From the NCBI GenBank assembly GCA_018136815.1, contig CM030939.1, positions 1,220,113 through 1,284,112 on the forward strand: a DNA stretch of 64,000 bases, given 5' to 3'. The position numbers and the translations under genes are program-made. The notes under the pieces are model-generated. The model did not search any database, was not told where the DNA came from, and was given only the letters and a program-made list of their open reading frames with translations. Shown here piece by piece: positions 41,665-51,560 of this stretch. The stretch is from Isochrysis galbana. Lineage: Eukaryota; Haptophyta; Isochrysidales; Isochrysidaceae. Each line of letters starts with the position of its first letter. Positions within the stretch are counted from its first letter, which is position 1.

Positions 41665-43566
41665 GTGCCCGCCCCCCAAATGGGCCCCTTCCCGCTGCTC
41701 GCCACGTTCGCTGTCCTGCTGCCCTCGCCCGCCCGCGTGCGCGCACCGCCGCCACGCGCGCAACTGCCGCCCAAGCCTCCGGCGCAGCTCGACGCCGACG
41801 AGGTCCCCCAGGCACCCACTTTTGGTGAGTGGTTCTCCAACACTCCTCTTGCAATCTCACGGACTCTCGCACGCCAGCAGTACGAGCAGAAGCTCAAGGG
41901 GCCCACGCAGCTGCCCGGGTACTGGGACGCGGTGTGGAAGCTGCCATTCATGCAGGGCGGTGCACCCGGCACGCCCCTCACGTTTGGTGACACCGCTCAA
42001 ACCTTCAAGGACAACATCGAGCAGCTGTTTGGCGGCTACCCGTCCAAGGACGGAGCGCCGCTCGCGGCCGCAGACGTCTCCGACATCGACCTCAAGGCGC
42101 TCTTCCTCGGGATGAAGACGTACTTCGACAAGTATGGCTCCGTCTTCAAGATGTGCTTCGGACCCAAGTCCTTCATGGTCGTCGCCGACCCGGTCGTCAC
42201 GCGCCACCTCCTGCGCGAGAACAACCGCAATTACGATAAGGGTCAGCTAGCAGTTGTGCTCGAGGACATCATGGGCAAGGGACTCATCCCCGCCGATCCC
42301 GAGACGTGGGCCAAGAGGCGGCGTGCCATCACCCCGGCCTTTCACAAGCTCTACCTTGAGCGGATGGTCTCTGAGTTTGGGCAGGCCAACGACAAGCTCA
42401 TCACGCAGCTGCGCGCCAATGCGCGCTCGGGTGCGCGCATTGACATGGAGGAGCGCTTTGGCTCGCTCGCGCTGGACATCATCGGCAAGGCAGTCTTCAA
42501 CTACGACTTTGACTCGGTTTGCGAGGAGTCGCCTGTCGTCAAAGCCGCCGTGCGCGCCCTGGGTGAGGTTGAGCACCGCGCGCTTGTGCCGCTCCCGTAC
42601 TGGAAGGTGCCGGGCGCCAACGAGGTAGTGCCGCGGCTGCGCGACTTCAATCGCGACATGGACATCCTCAACGGCAAGCTGTATGAGCTCATCGAGGGCT
42701 GTCTCGCTACGCGCGACGCAAAAGACCTCGAGGCGCTCCAGGCCAAGGACTACTCCAACGTGAAGGACCCTTCGCTTCTTCGTTTCCTGATCGATCTACG
42801 CGGTGAGGAGGTAGACAACAAGCAGATGCGCGACGACTTGATCACGTTGCTCATCGCTGGCCACGAGACGACGGCCGCCGTACTCACCTGGTCCGTCTTC
42901 GCGCTCAACCAGCACCCGGAAGAGCTCGCCAAAGTACAGGCCGAGATCGACGAGCTTGTGGGCGACCGCGTGCCTACCATCGATGAGATGGGCAAGCTGC
43001 GTCTCACACAAAACTTGCTCGCCGAGACACTGCGCATGTGGCCCGCACCGCCACTGTTGCTTCGCTGCGCGCTAGAGGCCGACACCTGGCCCGAGGGCGG
43101 CACCGGCGTCGAGGGCGGCGTCAAGATCCCGCGCGCGGGCGACGTGATGATCTCGATGTATAACATGGGCCGCTCGCCGCAGCTGTGGGAAAATCCTGAC
43201 CTTTTCGACCCCGACCGCTGGGAGAGGCCCGCTGGAAATCCTGAGGTGAAGGGCTGGGCCGGCTACGACCCTAGCCTCCGCCGTGGTCTCTACCCCTCCG
43301 AGGCCGCCACCGACTTCGCATTCATCCCCTTCGGCGGCGGCGAGCGCAAGTGCGTTGGCGACCAATTTGCGATGCTCGAGGCCATGGTCACCACCGTGAT
43401 GCTGCTTCGCCGCTTTGAGTTCAAGCTCGACATGCCAGCAGAGGAGGTTGGCATGACCGCCGCAGCCACCATCCACACACGCAACGGCCTCTGGTGCACT
43501 GTTAAGGAGCGCGACCTCGGCGAGGGCTCCGCATCGGAGGAGACCCCCACCGTCATTGCCGCGTGA
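41665..43566 (+). CDS. CYP97-like cytochrome P450, probable plastid carotenoid hydroxylase
   Basis: Intronless 633-aa P450. The N-terminus MPAPQMGPFPLLATFAVLLPSPARVRAPPPRAQ is signal-peptide-like followed by a transit-like stretch (MGPFPLL at 41680 is an alternative start), fitting plastid import in an alga with complex plastids. Seen: helix I AGHETT (398-403), ETLR (E454/R457), MYNMGRSPQLWENPDLFDPDRW, and the heme loop FIPFGGGERKCVGDQFA with Cys563. KCVGDQFA together with AGHETTAAVLTW and LRFLIDLRGEEV is characteristic of the CYP97 clan, whose members hydroxylate carotene beta or epsilon rings in lutein/zeaxanthin synthesis. Ring specificity cannot be read from sequence alone. A strong CT tract sits directly upstream. 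Confidence 0.93.
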   Translation: MPAPQMGPFPLLATFAVLLPSPARVRAPPPRAQLPPKPPAQLDADEVPQAPTFGEWFSNTPLAISRTLARQQYEQKLKGPTQLPGYWDAVWKLPFMQGGAPGTPLTFGDTAQTFKDNIEQLFGGYPSKDGAPLAAADVSDIDLKALFLGMKTYFDKYGSVFKMCFGPKSFMVVADPVVTRHLLRENNRNYDKGQLAVVLEDIMGKGLIPADPETWAKRRRAITPAFHKLYLERMVSEFGQANDKLITQLRANARSGARIDMEERFGSLALDIIGKAVFNYDFDSVCEESPVVKAAVRALGEVEHRALVPLPYWKVPGANEVVPRLRDFNRDMDILNGKLYELIEGCLATRDAKDLEALQAKDYSNVKDPSLLRFLIDLRGEEVDNKQMRDDLITLLIAGHETTAAVLTWSVFALNQHPEELAKVQAEIDELVGDRVPTIDEMGKLRLTQNLLAETLRMWPAPPLLLRCALEADTWPEGGTGVEGGVKIPRAGDVMISMYNMGRSPQLWENPDLFDPDRWERPAGNPEVKGWAGYDPSLRRGLYPSEAATDFAFIPFGGGERKCVGDQFAMLEAMVTTVMLLRRFEFKLDMPAEEVGMTAAATIHTRNGLWCTVKERDLGEGSASEETPTVIAA

Positions 43567-44553
43567 GCGCGCGCGCGACGAACGTTGTGGATGCATCCAA
43601 CAACGCACACTGTGTACTGCCATGGGCGCGGATCGCTGCCCGGTACTCCTAGAAGAGCACGACGGTTGGTTGCGACCAACAATGCATCATCTCTCTCGCC
43701 CCCTCCCCCCAGGGAATGCGTGCGCGCCCAGCCCGCCCTGGCCTTCGTCATTCTGGAGTAGGGGTAGAGGGAGTAGTGAGGAGTATCGTGTGCGAAAACG
43801 TATTACTATACCTTGCCGATGCGTCATCAAGCGGCGAGCTATATTTGCGCATGCGCCATTCAGACACCTGGTTGCAGTGGTATGTGATCGGAATGGCTGA
43901 AGCAGGAAGAACGTTCCATTGCATCATCGTTCTCTGAGACCACAGCATCAATTGACGATTGATGCAAATGCTTGTGCATCGCCAACTAAGGGCATCAAGG
44001 GGCCGGGCCCTCGGCCTCATAGCGCGTTAATGGTCCCGGCCGCTCGAACTCGAAAGAGAAGCATGATGCATGAGGTGGGCCGGGACGGGGGGGCAGGGAG
44101 CGTGCCCTCCCCCATGCCCATGCGAAGCCCAAGTATATAAATAAACTTAGTGAGCACGACCTTATTGCTTATTGATCGAGGGTTTTTGAGGGGTCCGAAA
44201 TGCGACTCAATAGCGACTCAACGCGAGGGTTTCGTTGAGTCGCTATCGTTGGGAGATTGTTGATTGTTGAGAGGACACGACTTTTTTCCGCCAGTGGGGC
44301 TGTGTTGACTCGCGAACCGCTCCCAACGGTGACTCAACAGGATGGCGGGAGACGCCCCGGTGAGCCGCGTGCCGCTCCCCTTCCCAGCTTGAGCCATAGC
44401 CCAGGCGGAGCACGGGTCCCGCGCGCCCTCCCGAGGCATGGAGCCCTACCGACATGATGACGCTCGCGCGCGAGGCGTGCCGCTCCCGCGCTCCCGCACC
44501 CGATCCAACTGTGCGGGCAGCCGAGTGCTGAGCAATGAGTGCCTCGTGCCACG
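43567..44553. other. Intergenic with a hairpin-palindrome module
   Basis: No gene. 44087-44113 forms a G-rich/C-rich hairpin around AGCGTGCC, followed by AAGTATATAAATAAACTT (44130-44147), the same architecture as at 9533-9580. 44636-44692 resembles 7389-7447 (TCGTATTCCATAC...CTTCTAACCTG). Confidence 0.6.
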
Positions 44554-44985
44554 TTATGTACCATGCCCGAGGTGAACGATGCCGCGCGCGCGCCTACCGC
44601 TGACGGGAAGATTCATCCTGCTGCATCGCAGGGTGTCGTATTCCATACAATGGCAGGCTTTTACTTCTAACCTGTGGGTTATTTTAGGCCTCAAGGTCTC
44701 GTCGATTGGTATTCCGCCTCTTCTCTTACTTTCTCTCGATGCCATCAAATGTTCCACTCCGCACGCCGATACGGCGGCTCTTTCCCGCCGGGGGGGGTAT
44801 AAGAAGCTGGCACCGTTTACACAGTACCCTGGATACGCTTTGTTAAGTTTGAGATTGCATTTTACCATACAAATTTGCTTGCCCGTCTTGGGATCTTTCG
44901 CCCAACATCCTGGGATATCGTGGCTAGATGAGCATTGAACGATTTGCTGCCCTTTCAGGCGGTTGTTCTTGCATTCGCCGGCCAT
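44554..44985 (-). CDS. Hypothetical Cys-containing protein
   Basis: 143-codon frame, MAGECKNNRLKGQQIVQ..., with CWAKDPKTGKQICMVKCNL and several further Cys residues in the first half; the second half becomes Arg-rich and overlaps repeat DNA. Moderately natural composition but no family match; it might be a transposon fragment. Its start overlaps the start of the plus-strand ORF at 44935, so at most one of the two is likely expressed as drawn. Confidence 0.35.
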   Translation of the reverse strand: MAGECKNNRLKGQQIVQCSSSHDIPGCWAKDPKTGKQICMVKCNLKLNKAYPGYCVNGASFLYPPRRERAAVSACGVEHLMASRESKRRGGIPIDETLRPKITHRLEVKACHCMEYDTLRCSRMNLPVSGRRARGIVHLGHGT

Positions 44986-45450
44986 GAAACGACGCGCCCC
45001 TCGCTCTCAATCCTGTCCTCGCTGCTGACGTCCTTTTTCGCAAATGCGACGGGACCTTCGCAAACGGGGCCGATGGTTTCGCGAAAGACTCAAGACTTGG
45101 CGTCGATGGAGTGGGACCGCATGAGGGAGCGCGAGGCCGGCGCTGATCTATGTGAGCTCAGCAAGAATTTGGTTCGCGCCTACATCCGCAAGCTTTGCGA
45201 TCCCGCGGTTGACTCCACCAACGTGTGGGATCATCCAAACATGGCCCATGAGATGAACCAGAGGTTCGAGGAAATCATTCGGAACGATAAGGTTGATCCT
45301 CAGCGCGGCGTCGACAATGCGATTAAATTTGCGGAGGTGCTCGCGGAGACTCGTTTCCGCGTAGAGAACCACGAGCTAGGTCGGTCGGCGCTCTCGTGCG
45401 TCAACCTCTGCGCCAACGGTACCTCAGCCCTTACGAGCAGGCCCGGGTGA
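44935..45450 (+). CDS. Hypothetical helical protein
   Basis: 171-codon frame with a charged helical middle: DLCELSKNLVRAYIRKLCDP, NMAHEMNQRFEEIIRND, GVDNAIKFAEVLAETRFRVE. The composition is natural and GC lower than in neighbours. No recognised domain. The first ~40 codons (PFQAVVLAFAGHETT...) may not belong. Possibly a piece of a transposon or virus-like element. Confidence 0.4.
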   Translation: MNDLLPFQAVVLAFAGHETTRPSLSILSSLLTSFFANATGPSQTGPMVSRKTQDLASMEWDRMREREAGADLCELSKNLVRAYIRKLCDPAVDSTNVWDHPNMAHEMNQRFEEIIRNDKVDPQRGVDNAIKFAEVLAETRFRVENHELGRSALSCVNLCANGTSALTSRPG

Positions 45451-45659
45451 AGCGTCATCAATCCAGGACCTCGACGAAGCAAACTGTGGCTAGCGTACGC
45501 TCTAAGGCTTCAAGCGAGGCAAAGAACGTGTCGCATCCAGAGTATTTTATATACTCTATGCGGATGCAGTGTCTCCACCATGCGTTGTGTGAAGAAAATT
45601 GAGTGAGTTTCGTTTTTGCCATTGAGTTGCCTCGAAGCTCCGCCGCATTGCACGCCGCC

Positions 45660-45893
45660 GAATTTGTTCGTTTGTCCTTACTGATTTCATTGGTTTGTTT
45701 GTGCGATGTTGCGTTAGTTTTCGGAGTTTTCTTGTTGGTGAGTGAGTGATGTGGGGTGGTGTCACGTGGGTCCTCGTCGTGATGTAGCGCGCTCCCTCCC
45801 CCTCTCTCAAGACTTCTCTTCACTCTGTGCCCCTAGCTTGCCCCATTGAGACTTGCCACGATCAAGCGCGAGCTTGATTCGATAGAACGAGAC
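45660..45893 (-). repeat. Dispersed ~240-bp repeat, inverted partner of 19896-20143
   Basis: Reverse-complement match to 19896-20143, ending near the gap. The frame across its right end (ATIKRELDSIERDFLVPEDRF) continues to the gap and may be the start of a gag-like protein. Confidence 0.7.
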
Positions 45894-45926
45894 TTCCTCG
45901 TCCCAGAAGACCGCTTCGACCACGGA

Positions 45927-46026
45927 NNNNNNNNNNNNNNNNNNNNNNNNNNNNNNNNNNNNNNNNNNNNNNNNNNNNNNNNNNNNNNNNNNNNNNNNNN
46001 NNNNNNNNNNNNNNNNNNNNNNNNNN
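45927..46026. other. Assembly gap of exactly 100 N
   Basis: Placeholder gap. Left and right sides can be read as one plus-strand frame only if the true gap length keeps phase; the right side encodes DMVAAVQAAVQATVTEALRG. Confidence 0.99.
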
Positions 46027-46179
46027 CGGACATGGTTGCTGCCGTGCAGGCAGCAGTCCAAGCCACCGTGACGGAAGCTCTTCGCGGACAGGGACATTCG
46101 CCTGCTTCGAAGCCTGATTACCGGGCTGCTGCACCGCCGGCAAGTTACCACTCCAACTCACCGTTGCCGTAGCTTGGAG

Positions 46180-46974
46180 TTTGTCGCTATAAGCGGCCTT
46201 GAGTTGCTCGTGTGCATCGTCATCGACGTAAAAAATCCAAGGCCCTTTGCGGTTTGCGGCCTTTGTCCATCCCATCCGGGGTAGCGTCCAAGCCCTCTAG
46301 CTTGGAAAGAAGGAACTTCATGTAGGTTGCCATGTCTTCGCTCTTAATGTCCTTCTTGTCGTCCGCTAGCTGAGCTAGCTGAAAGAAGAAGGGAGTGTCC
46401 TCCGGTTCTTCTTCCTTATCTTGATCATGAGGAGGAGAGGCGAATTGCGTTGCTATGGGTGGATTCGGTTTTGGGTCCGACTGCGGGTCCGCTCGCTTGC
46501 GCGAGGGTAGCGTGGGATGTAGAGTGGGTTGAGGTGGGGCTAGCTGCTCCCGTGCTGGCTGCTGTGCCTTGGGTCCAGCCGCTTCGGCGTACGATTTTTG
46601 GGTGGTGTTCTTTGAGAGGTTGGAGGCCGAAAAGGCCCCCAGGATTGATTGTTGTGTGAAGTGCCCGCCCACGAGGGGTGCACTGATGGTAGGAGTTGCC
46701 TCCATGATGGGGAGTCCTTGTTGGGGTGGCAAGGCGGTAGTGGCAGGCGGCAGGGCCAGAGGCTGGCCCTGTTGTTCTGCAGGGGCAACAGGACTTTGCC
46801 TGCTCCCTGCTTCTGGTGGTGTTGGGGAGGTGAGGGCGGGAGGATCATGTCGACGTCGCTGTCCGTGAGAGGGGCAGCCTGCGAGCGCTTCGGCTCCGGC
46901 GGCTTGGGGCGGCCCCGGTGGGGCGTCGTGGCGGCGGGGGACTGGGAGGTGGGAGCGGTCGGCGCGCGCTCCAT
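46180..46974 (-). mobile_element. Retroelement ORF1-like protein, copy B (frame-shifted)
   Basis: Begins MERAPTAPTSQSPAATTPHRG at 46974, preceded by the palindrome AACTATAACAATAGTT (46981-46996). It follows copy A through ATYMKFLLSKLEGLDATPDG, shifts frame near 46250, continues GPWIFYVDDDAHEQLKAAYS, and breaks off at about 46180. An internal deletion relative to copy A is visible after the Pro-rich region. Confidence 0.72.
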
Positions 46975-47068
46975 CGCTGAAACTATAACAATAGTTTTTT
47001 CTGCATAGCATGAGCATCACCAACAGGCCCCCCACCCCCCAGAGGAGAGTTGGAGCCTTGGAGCCTAA

Positions 47069-47131
47069 GGGGGAGGGCATGAGGCGCCTCCCCCATGTGA
47101 ACTATGACTTAGCAAGTATAAACTTGGTTTG
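47069..47131. other. Hairpin-palindrome module upstream of ORF1 copy B
   Basis: GGGGGAGGGC...GCGCCTCCCCC hairpin (47069-47094) then AGCAAGTATAAACTTGGTTT (47111-47130). Same design as at 9533-9580 and 13963-14011. Confidence 0.7.
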
Positions 47132-47627
47132 GGGGGGGGGGGGGCAACTGCCACCTTGCAAGTGTACACAAGTGGGGGGGGGAAGGCTGCGTAAAAAGAG
47201 TGAGCGTGGCCTGGTCACGACGACAAGTCTAGTATAGCAGGGTCCGGACAGGGTTCCTGCTTCAAAGCATGCCAATAAGGGTAGGCGGAGGTGGCGGAGG
47301 CAGGATAGTGGGCATCTCGCGAATCAAAAACGGTCCAGATGTGGCATGCGAGTAACACAATGTCGTGATATGAGCGCATCTAAACCTGCAACGTATGGAA
47401 AAAGGTTGACGAGTAGCATCGAGGCTGCACGCATACGCCGGTGTACCAAGTTCTTGGTGCAACATCCGGCTGGTCATTGGATGCAGTGGCGACGCGCAGG
47501 TGGGCGCTCCCCCTGTGATTCTTTTGGCAAAACATCGGCGTACATCTGCTGCACCATTCACTACAGCCCGTTGCAAAAATAGCACAATGGGTCGATTCAC
47601 GACGGGGCGAGCCTGGCGACACCAGTC
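47132..47627. other. Intergenic, no gene seen
   Basis: G-runs at 47132-47180, then mixed sequence forming the 3' flank of the DUF218 gene. Confidence 0.5.
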
Positions 47628-48404
47628 TCAATAGCTGTTCAGCAAGGCGCCCGTGGCCTCCGCGGCGGTGTGCGGATGAGCTCTACCCGTGGCTGAGTAG
47701 GCGTTGTGCCGCATGAAGAGGAAGGAATGGAGCTGAGGTAACGTCGTGATGGCGGCTGCCGTCTGGCGCAGCTGGGCGAGAGATTCCTGCTCCTTGGCGT
47801 GGCGCGCGGCGGCGGCGGCGGGTGCGATAGCGCCCACCTCCTCGTCCGGCACTTCCTCAAACTCGAGGCGCACAGGCCAGTGGCGACGCGGAGGGAGCGA
47901 GAAGACCCACTCGAAGATGGTGCGCGTGCGCGGCATGTGCAAGGCGGACGTCAATACCAGGCAGCGCCGCCAGCCGAGAATATCGGCGTGGAAGATGCGC
48001 GCAAATGCCGCGTTGCCGATGGTGTCGAGCGACCACGACTCTAGCAGTATCCGCGAAGGCGCAACACCGCGGTCCATCAGGTACTTGGCACTAGCGGCTG
48101 CCTCATCAATCTCAAAGCCCACCCGGTCCCTCGGCGCCGGGCGGTGCGTCGTTCCGCGAGAGAGGACGAGGTAGAGCGCCGCCTCTCGGTCATGGTGCAG
48201 CGCCGCATCGAGGCGGCGCTCGACCCACGCGAGCGGCCTCCCCTCGTCATCGAGCCCGCCGCCCGGCACGATGAGCGCGTCGTAGCGAACAGGAGAAGGC
48301 GAGAGTGCCCACCAGCCAATTGGACTGAGCGAAAGGAAGGCGGCACAGAGCAGGCAGAGTGCGGCGTGCGGCGTGCGGCGCAGCCGGTGGGGCGAGTTGG
48401 GCAT
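47628..48404 (-). CDS. DUF218 (YdcF/ElyC-like) protein with N-terminal membrane segment
   Basis: 258-aa intronless protein. A hydrophobic N-terminal segment (residues 13-35, AALCLLCAAFLSLSPIGWWAL) predicts a signal anchor. The DUF218 core follows: DALIVPGGG (42-50), LVLSRGTTH (79-87), the conserved ESWSLDTIGNA (122-132), and LVLTSALHMPRT (149-160). The fold is Rossmann-like; bacterial members act in envelope maintenance or as small-molecule-binding proteins, and eukaryotic roles are not established. The start is supported by the GA tract (CT on the sense strand) beginning about 150 bp upstream. Confidence 0.88.
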   Translation of the reverse strand: MPNSPHRLRRTPHAALCLLCAAFLSLSPIGWWALSPSPVRYDALIVPGGGLDDEGRPLAWVERRLDAALHHDREAALYLVLSRGTTHRPAPRDRVGFEIDEAAASAKYLMDRGVAPSRILLESWSLDTIGNAAFARIFHADILGWRRCLVLTSALHMPRTRTIFEWVFSLPPRRHWPVRLEFEEVPDEEVGAIAPAAAAARHAKEQESLAQLRQTAAAITTLPQLHSFLFMRHNAYSATGRAHPHTAAEATGALLNSY

Positions 48405-48548
48405 GCTGGGCGGTGGTGCTGGGTGTGGACCGGGGGGGTGGAGGGGGGGGTGCGCAGCGGGACGGAGGGAGGGAGAGAGGGGGAGCGGAAGAGGGAGAGG
48501 GCGAGAGGGAGAGGGAGTCAGAGAGGGAAAATAGAAAAAAGGACTGGG

Positions 48549-48790
<242 letters not shown>

Positions 48791-49273
48791 GGCGACTTCT
48801 CTCGGAGACCCGTACAATTCACACATTTCCCCGTCACTTTCATTCTAATCAACTCCACGTTGTACGCAGAGCATCGGCACACACCGCCAAACAACCGCCG
48901 CTCTGCTGCTTCTCTCTCTCTTCACTCCTCAGACACAGACAGAGAAGATCCGACCCCCCCGTGCCGAGAATAAATCTCCAAGCAAAGCTAACGAACCATC
49001 CCCCCCCCCCCCACCCACGCGGCACCTGTGAAGGGCGAATATAAATACCCGGCGCCAAAGAGCATATCTCCCACAGCATATACATGTGGATTCTATCTCT
49101 TAAAGGTGGGAGGCGCACGGAAGGGGGGGGGGGGGGGGGCTGGTGGGAAAGTGGGGCGGGGGGGTGAACCTGGAGCGTACTGGGAAGGGGGGCAGGACTC
49201 AGGACCACTGCCATGTCTGGAAGGGCACCATTGAGGACTCCTGGGGCTGGGCAACCCCTCACGCCGATGGCCG
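48791..49273. other. Intergenic, C-run and G-run containing
   Basis: No gene. A C-run at 48999-49012 and a G-run at 49122-49138. The right end is the original left flank of the interrupted ORF that begins at the LTR insertion point. Confidence 0.5.
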
Positions 49274-49278
49274 ATGGA

Positions 49279-50133
49279 TGACGAATTGTGATGGCCCATA
49301 GGGCCTGAGGGCAATGAGGAAGGGGCCATGCCGGCGGCAGGCGCGGCGGAGGAGACGAGTTCGGAGGTGCTGACGGGCTGAAGCCCGTCAGCAGAGGAAG
49401 GCGGGCAGGCGGGCTTGAGCGAGGGCGAGGACGGCGGCGAAAGCGACATTGAGCGAGCGGCGAGAGGCGAGGGTGAGTGAGAGGAGGGCTGTGGTGGCAG
49501 GGGCTGGCGAGGCGAGGCGAGGTTGTAGGGTATGAGTGTTACGAGAGCGAGAGCGACGAGAGCGAGAGCGACGACGGATGACGACTGACGACAGGACGAC
49601 GGACAAAGACACCCAGGAAAACACCCCGACTCTCGCCCCACGACTTTCTCACATAACTCGACTGAAATCAAACCCAAACACTCCGATCAGACAACGACGG
49701 ACGACGATCAAAGGGCGATCTGTCGACGATCTTGTCTGGAACGGGAATCGCACCATAACGGAAACGAGGGGCAATCCTGCTACGCAGGATTCCAAGAGAC
49801 CTACCAAATAAGACGAAAGGAGTGCGATGTGCCTAAGGGGGAGGGGGAGATACGAACGAGGTCGCAAATTAAACCTAATTGCCCCCTGAAGCAGATAAAG
49901 AAACGCAGGGGAGATAGCAAATTAAACCTATTTGCGAGGCGCCTGGGAGGAAGAAAGGTGGGGAAACTTCCCTTCTCTTTCGAGAGGAAGAGAGAGGGCG
50001 CTCCACAACCCACGATCCCATGCATCCAAGCGAAGCTTTTGACCGAGAACGAGAACGAGAGAATTATAACGATAAATACCGAACGACGAAGAGAAGAGCG
50101 AAGCCTAACGAGTGTCGACTCGCGAATGCGACA
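49279..50133 (+). mobile_element. Solo LTR, 855 bp, with 5-bp target duplication ATGGA
   Basis: Starts TGACGAATTGTGATGG and ends CGCGAATGCGACA (TG...CA termini), flanked by ATGGA at 49274-49278 and 50134-50138. No internal element is present, so it is the product of LTR-LTR recombination. A second solo copy in inverted orientation is at 62926-63772 and a truncated copy at 12861-13304. Five-base duplications are usual for Ty3/gypsy integrases. Confidence 0.93.
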
Positions 50134-51417
50134 ATGGAGGGCGTCTTCTCGGTGGAGGGCTCAGCGTGCCGCCGCCGCCGCCCTCCGACGAGAACGGTGG
50201 GCTCGCAGACGGCAGCTCACGACGAGGGGAGTGTTGCGGTAGCACAAGACGTCGCAGTCGCAGACGTCCGGCGGAGGAAGTCTCGATAGGCCCAGGCCAG
50301 AATATTTAAAGATTTTTCTACATATTTGGGCAGATTTTTGGCCTTACAATCTGCGACATATTTGGGTGCCCAAATTGCCCTCCCCCAACATATTTACGGT
50401 TATAGACCATCTGTACTACATATTTGGGCACATATTTCATGCTATTCAGCTATTTATATTCATATTGCATATTGCACTCTGCCACGCAAGTGATTTTGGC
50501 GCGAGGCATCTCTTGTGGCGCGAGACGCGGCGGAGGCGCGAGGCGCGCAGCGTAGCAGTGCAAAGCAAGCCGACAACTGGAGACCTATAAAAGAACGCTT
50601 TTTAAGTGAATATTTCGGACGATCAATCAAGCGATCAACCCGGTGTCGTGCTCGCTCTCCGCTCTCTCACTCCTCACTCCCCGCCCTCCCCCTCTTTCTC
50701 TACTCACGAACCACATGGCCATGAACGGCGAGTGCACCGAGCGCAACGACAACGATCCCATCGCCATCGCGCGCTTCGACGCAAGCAACGAGTGCGAGTC
50801 CTCAGTGCCCTCAGTCAGAGCTCGACGACTACGCCGACGACTACGCCGACGACTTCAAGGTTGGCGACAAGATCGTGCACACACACTTGGGCTCAGGCGT
50901 CATCTTCGCCCTCGGCGCCGGCACCCTTTTCGGCGAGCTTTACGCATGCATTGATTGCACACTCTGCCCCTAGACCCTCTCCTAGGTTATTGATTGGTAT
51001 TTTGTATTTTGTGTTTGCAAGTTTTTTTATCAACATATCTACATATTTGCCGCATATTTGGGCACCGATTTGGATGCCTTGCTACAGATCTCTACATATT
51101 TTCTACATATAAATGCTACATATTTGGGTTGGCCAAACTACATATTCTGGCCTGGGCCTAAGTCTCGAGGAATGGCGACTCCACAAGAAGTAGCCGAGGG
51201 GGAGAAGCGCCTGCGTGCTAGACGGGCATCATTGGACTTCGGCTCGCCGGGCGGTGCGAATGCCCTGCGGAGGTCGAGCTTGGTGAAGCAAGCAAGCGCA
51301 TCTGCACTTTCTGCACCATTGCCGGCCCCTTCACCTTCGTCACCTCCTCCCCAGGTTGCAGGTTATTCTGTCATATATATGATATCATATATGATATCTC
51401 AAAAAAAATCTTCTTGA
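50134..51417 (+). pseudogene. ORF interrupted by a solo LTR at its ATG and a hAT-like element inside
   Basis: The frame starting MEGVFSVEGSACRRRRPP at 50134 runs in phase to 50286 (ADVRRRKSR), is broken by the 874-bp hAT-like element plus one 8-bp duplication, and resumes in the same phase at 51169 (GMATPQEVAEGEKRLRARR, then DFGSPGG and LRRSSLVKQ). The 5' solo LTR duplicated ATGGA, the start codon plus two bases. The 3' part then reaches repeat/LINE tail DNA. The shared DFGSPGG region with the subtelomeric ORF at 22585 supports real ancestry. Function unknown. A downstream ATG at 51172 could still give a short product. Confidence 0.6.
50287..51160 (+). mobile_element. hAT-like non-autonomous DNA transposon, 874 bp
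   Basis: Perfect 19-bp terminal inverted repeats TAGGCCCAGGCCAGAATAT (50287-50305, and its complement at 51142-51160) flanked by the 8-bp direct repeat AGTCTCGA (50279-50286, 51161-51168). Eight-base duplications are the hAT superfamily hallmark. Subterminal ACATATTTGGGC words recur near both ends (about 50321, 50353, 50420, 51045, 51112), as in known transposase-binding arrays. The interior has no transposase. A plus-strand interior segment reads DDYADDFKVGDKIVHTHLGS, possibly a captured host fragment with an SH3/tudor-like VGDxVVH motif. Confidence 0.9.
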
Positions 51418-51560
51418 AAATGCCCGCTAATACGCGTGCGGCGTGAGGCAGTGTGCTCCTGAACCTCCCTACTACCCAACCTTAACCCCTAACAACCCCC
51501 TCCCTCCCCCGTCCCCAGTTCCCTCTTTAGCGGAGAAGCTGGTTCCGGGGTAGGCGGCAC
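51401..51560 (-). mobile_element. T-tailed LINE 3' UTR fragment
   Basis: Eight A (T-tail on the sense strand) then TCTTCTTGAAAATGCCCGCT and the same UTR as 20153-20350. It is inserted at a TCATATATGATATCATATATGA palindromic stretch (quoted in part). 51561-51900 holds a G-run and no gene. Confidence 0.72.
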
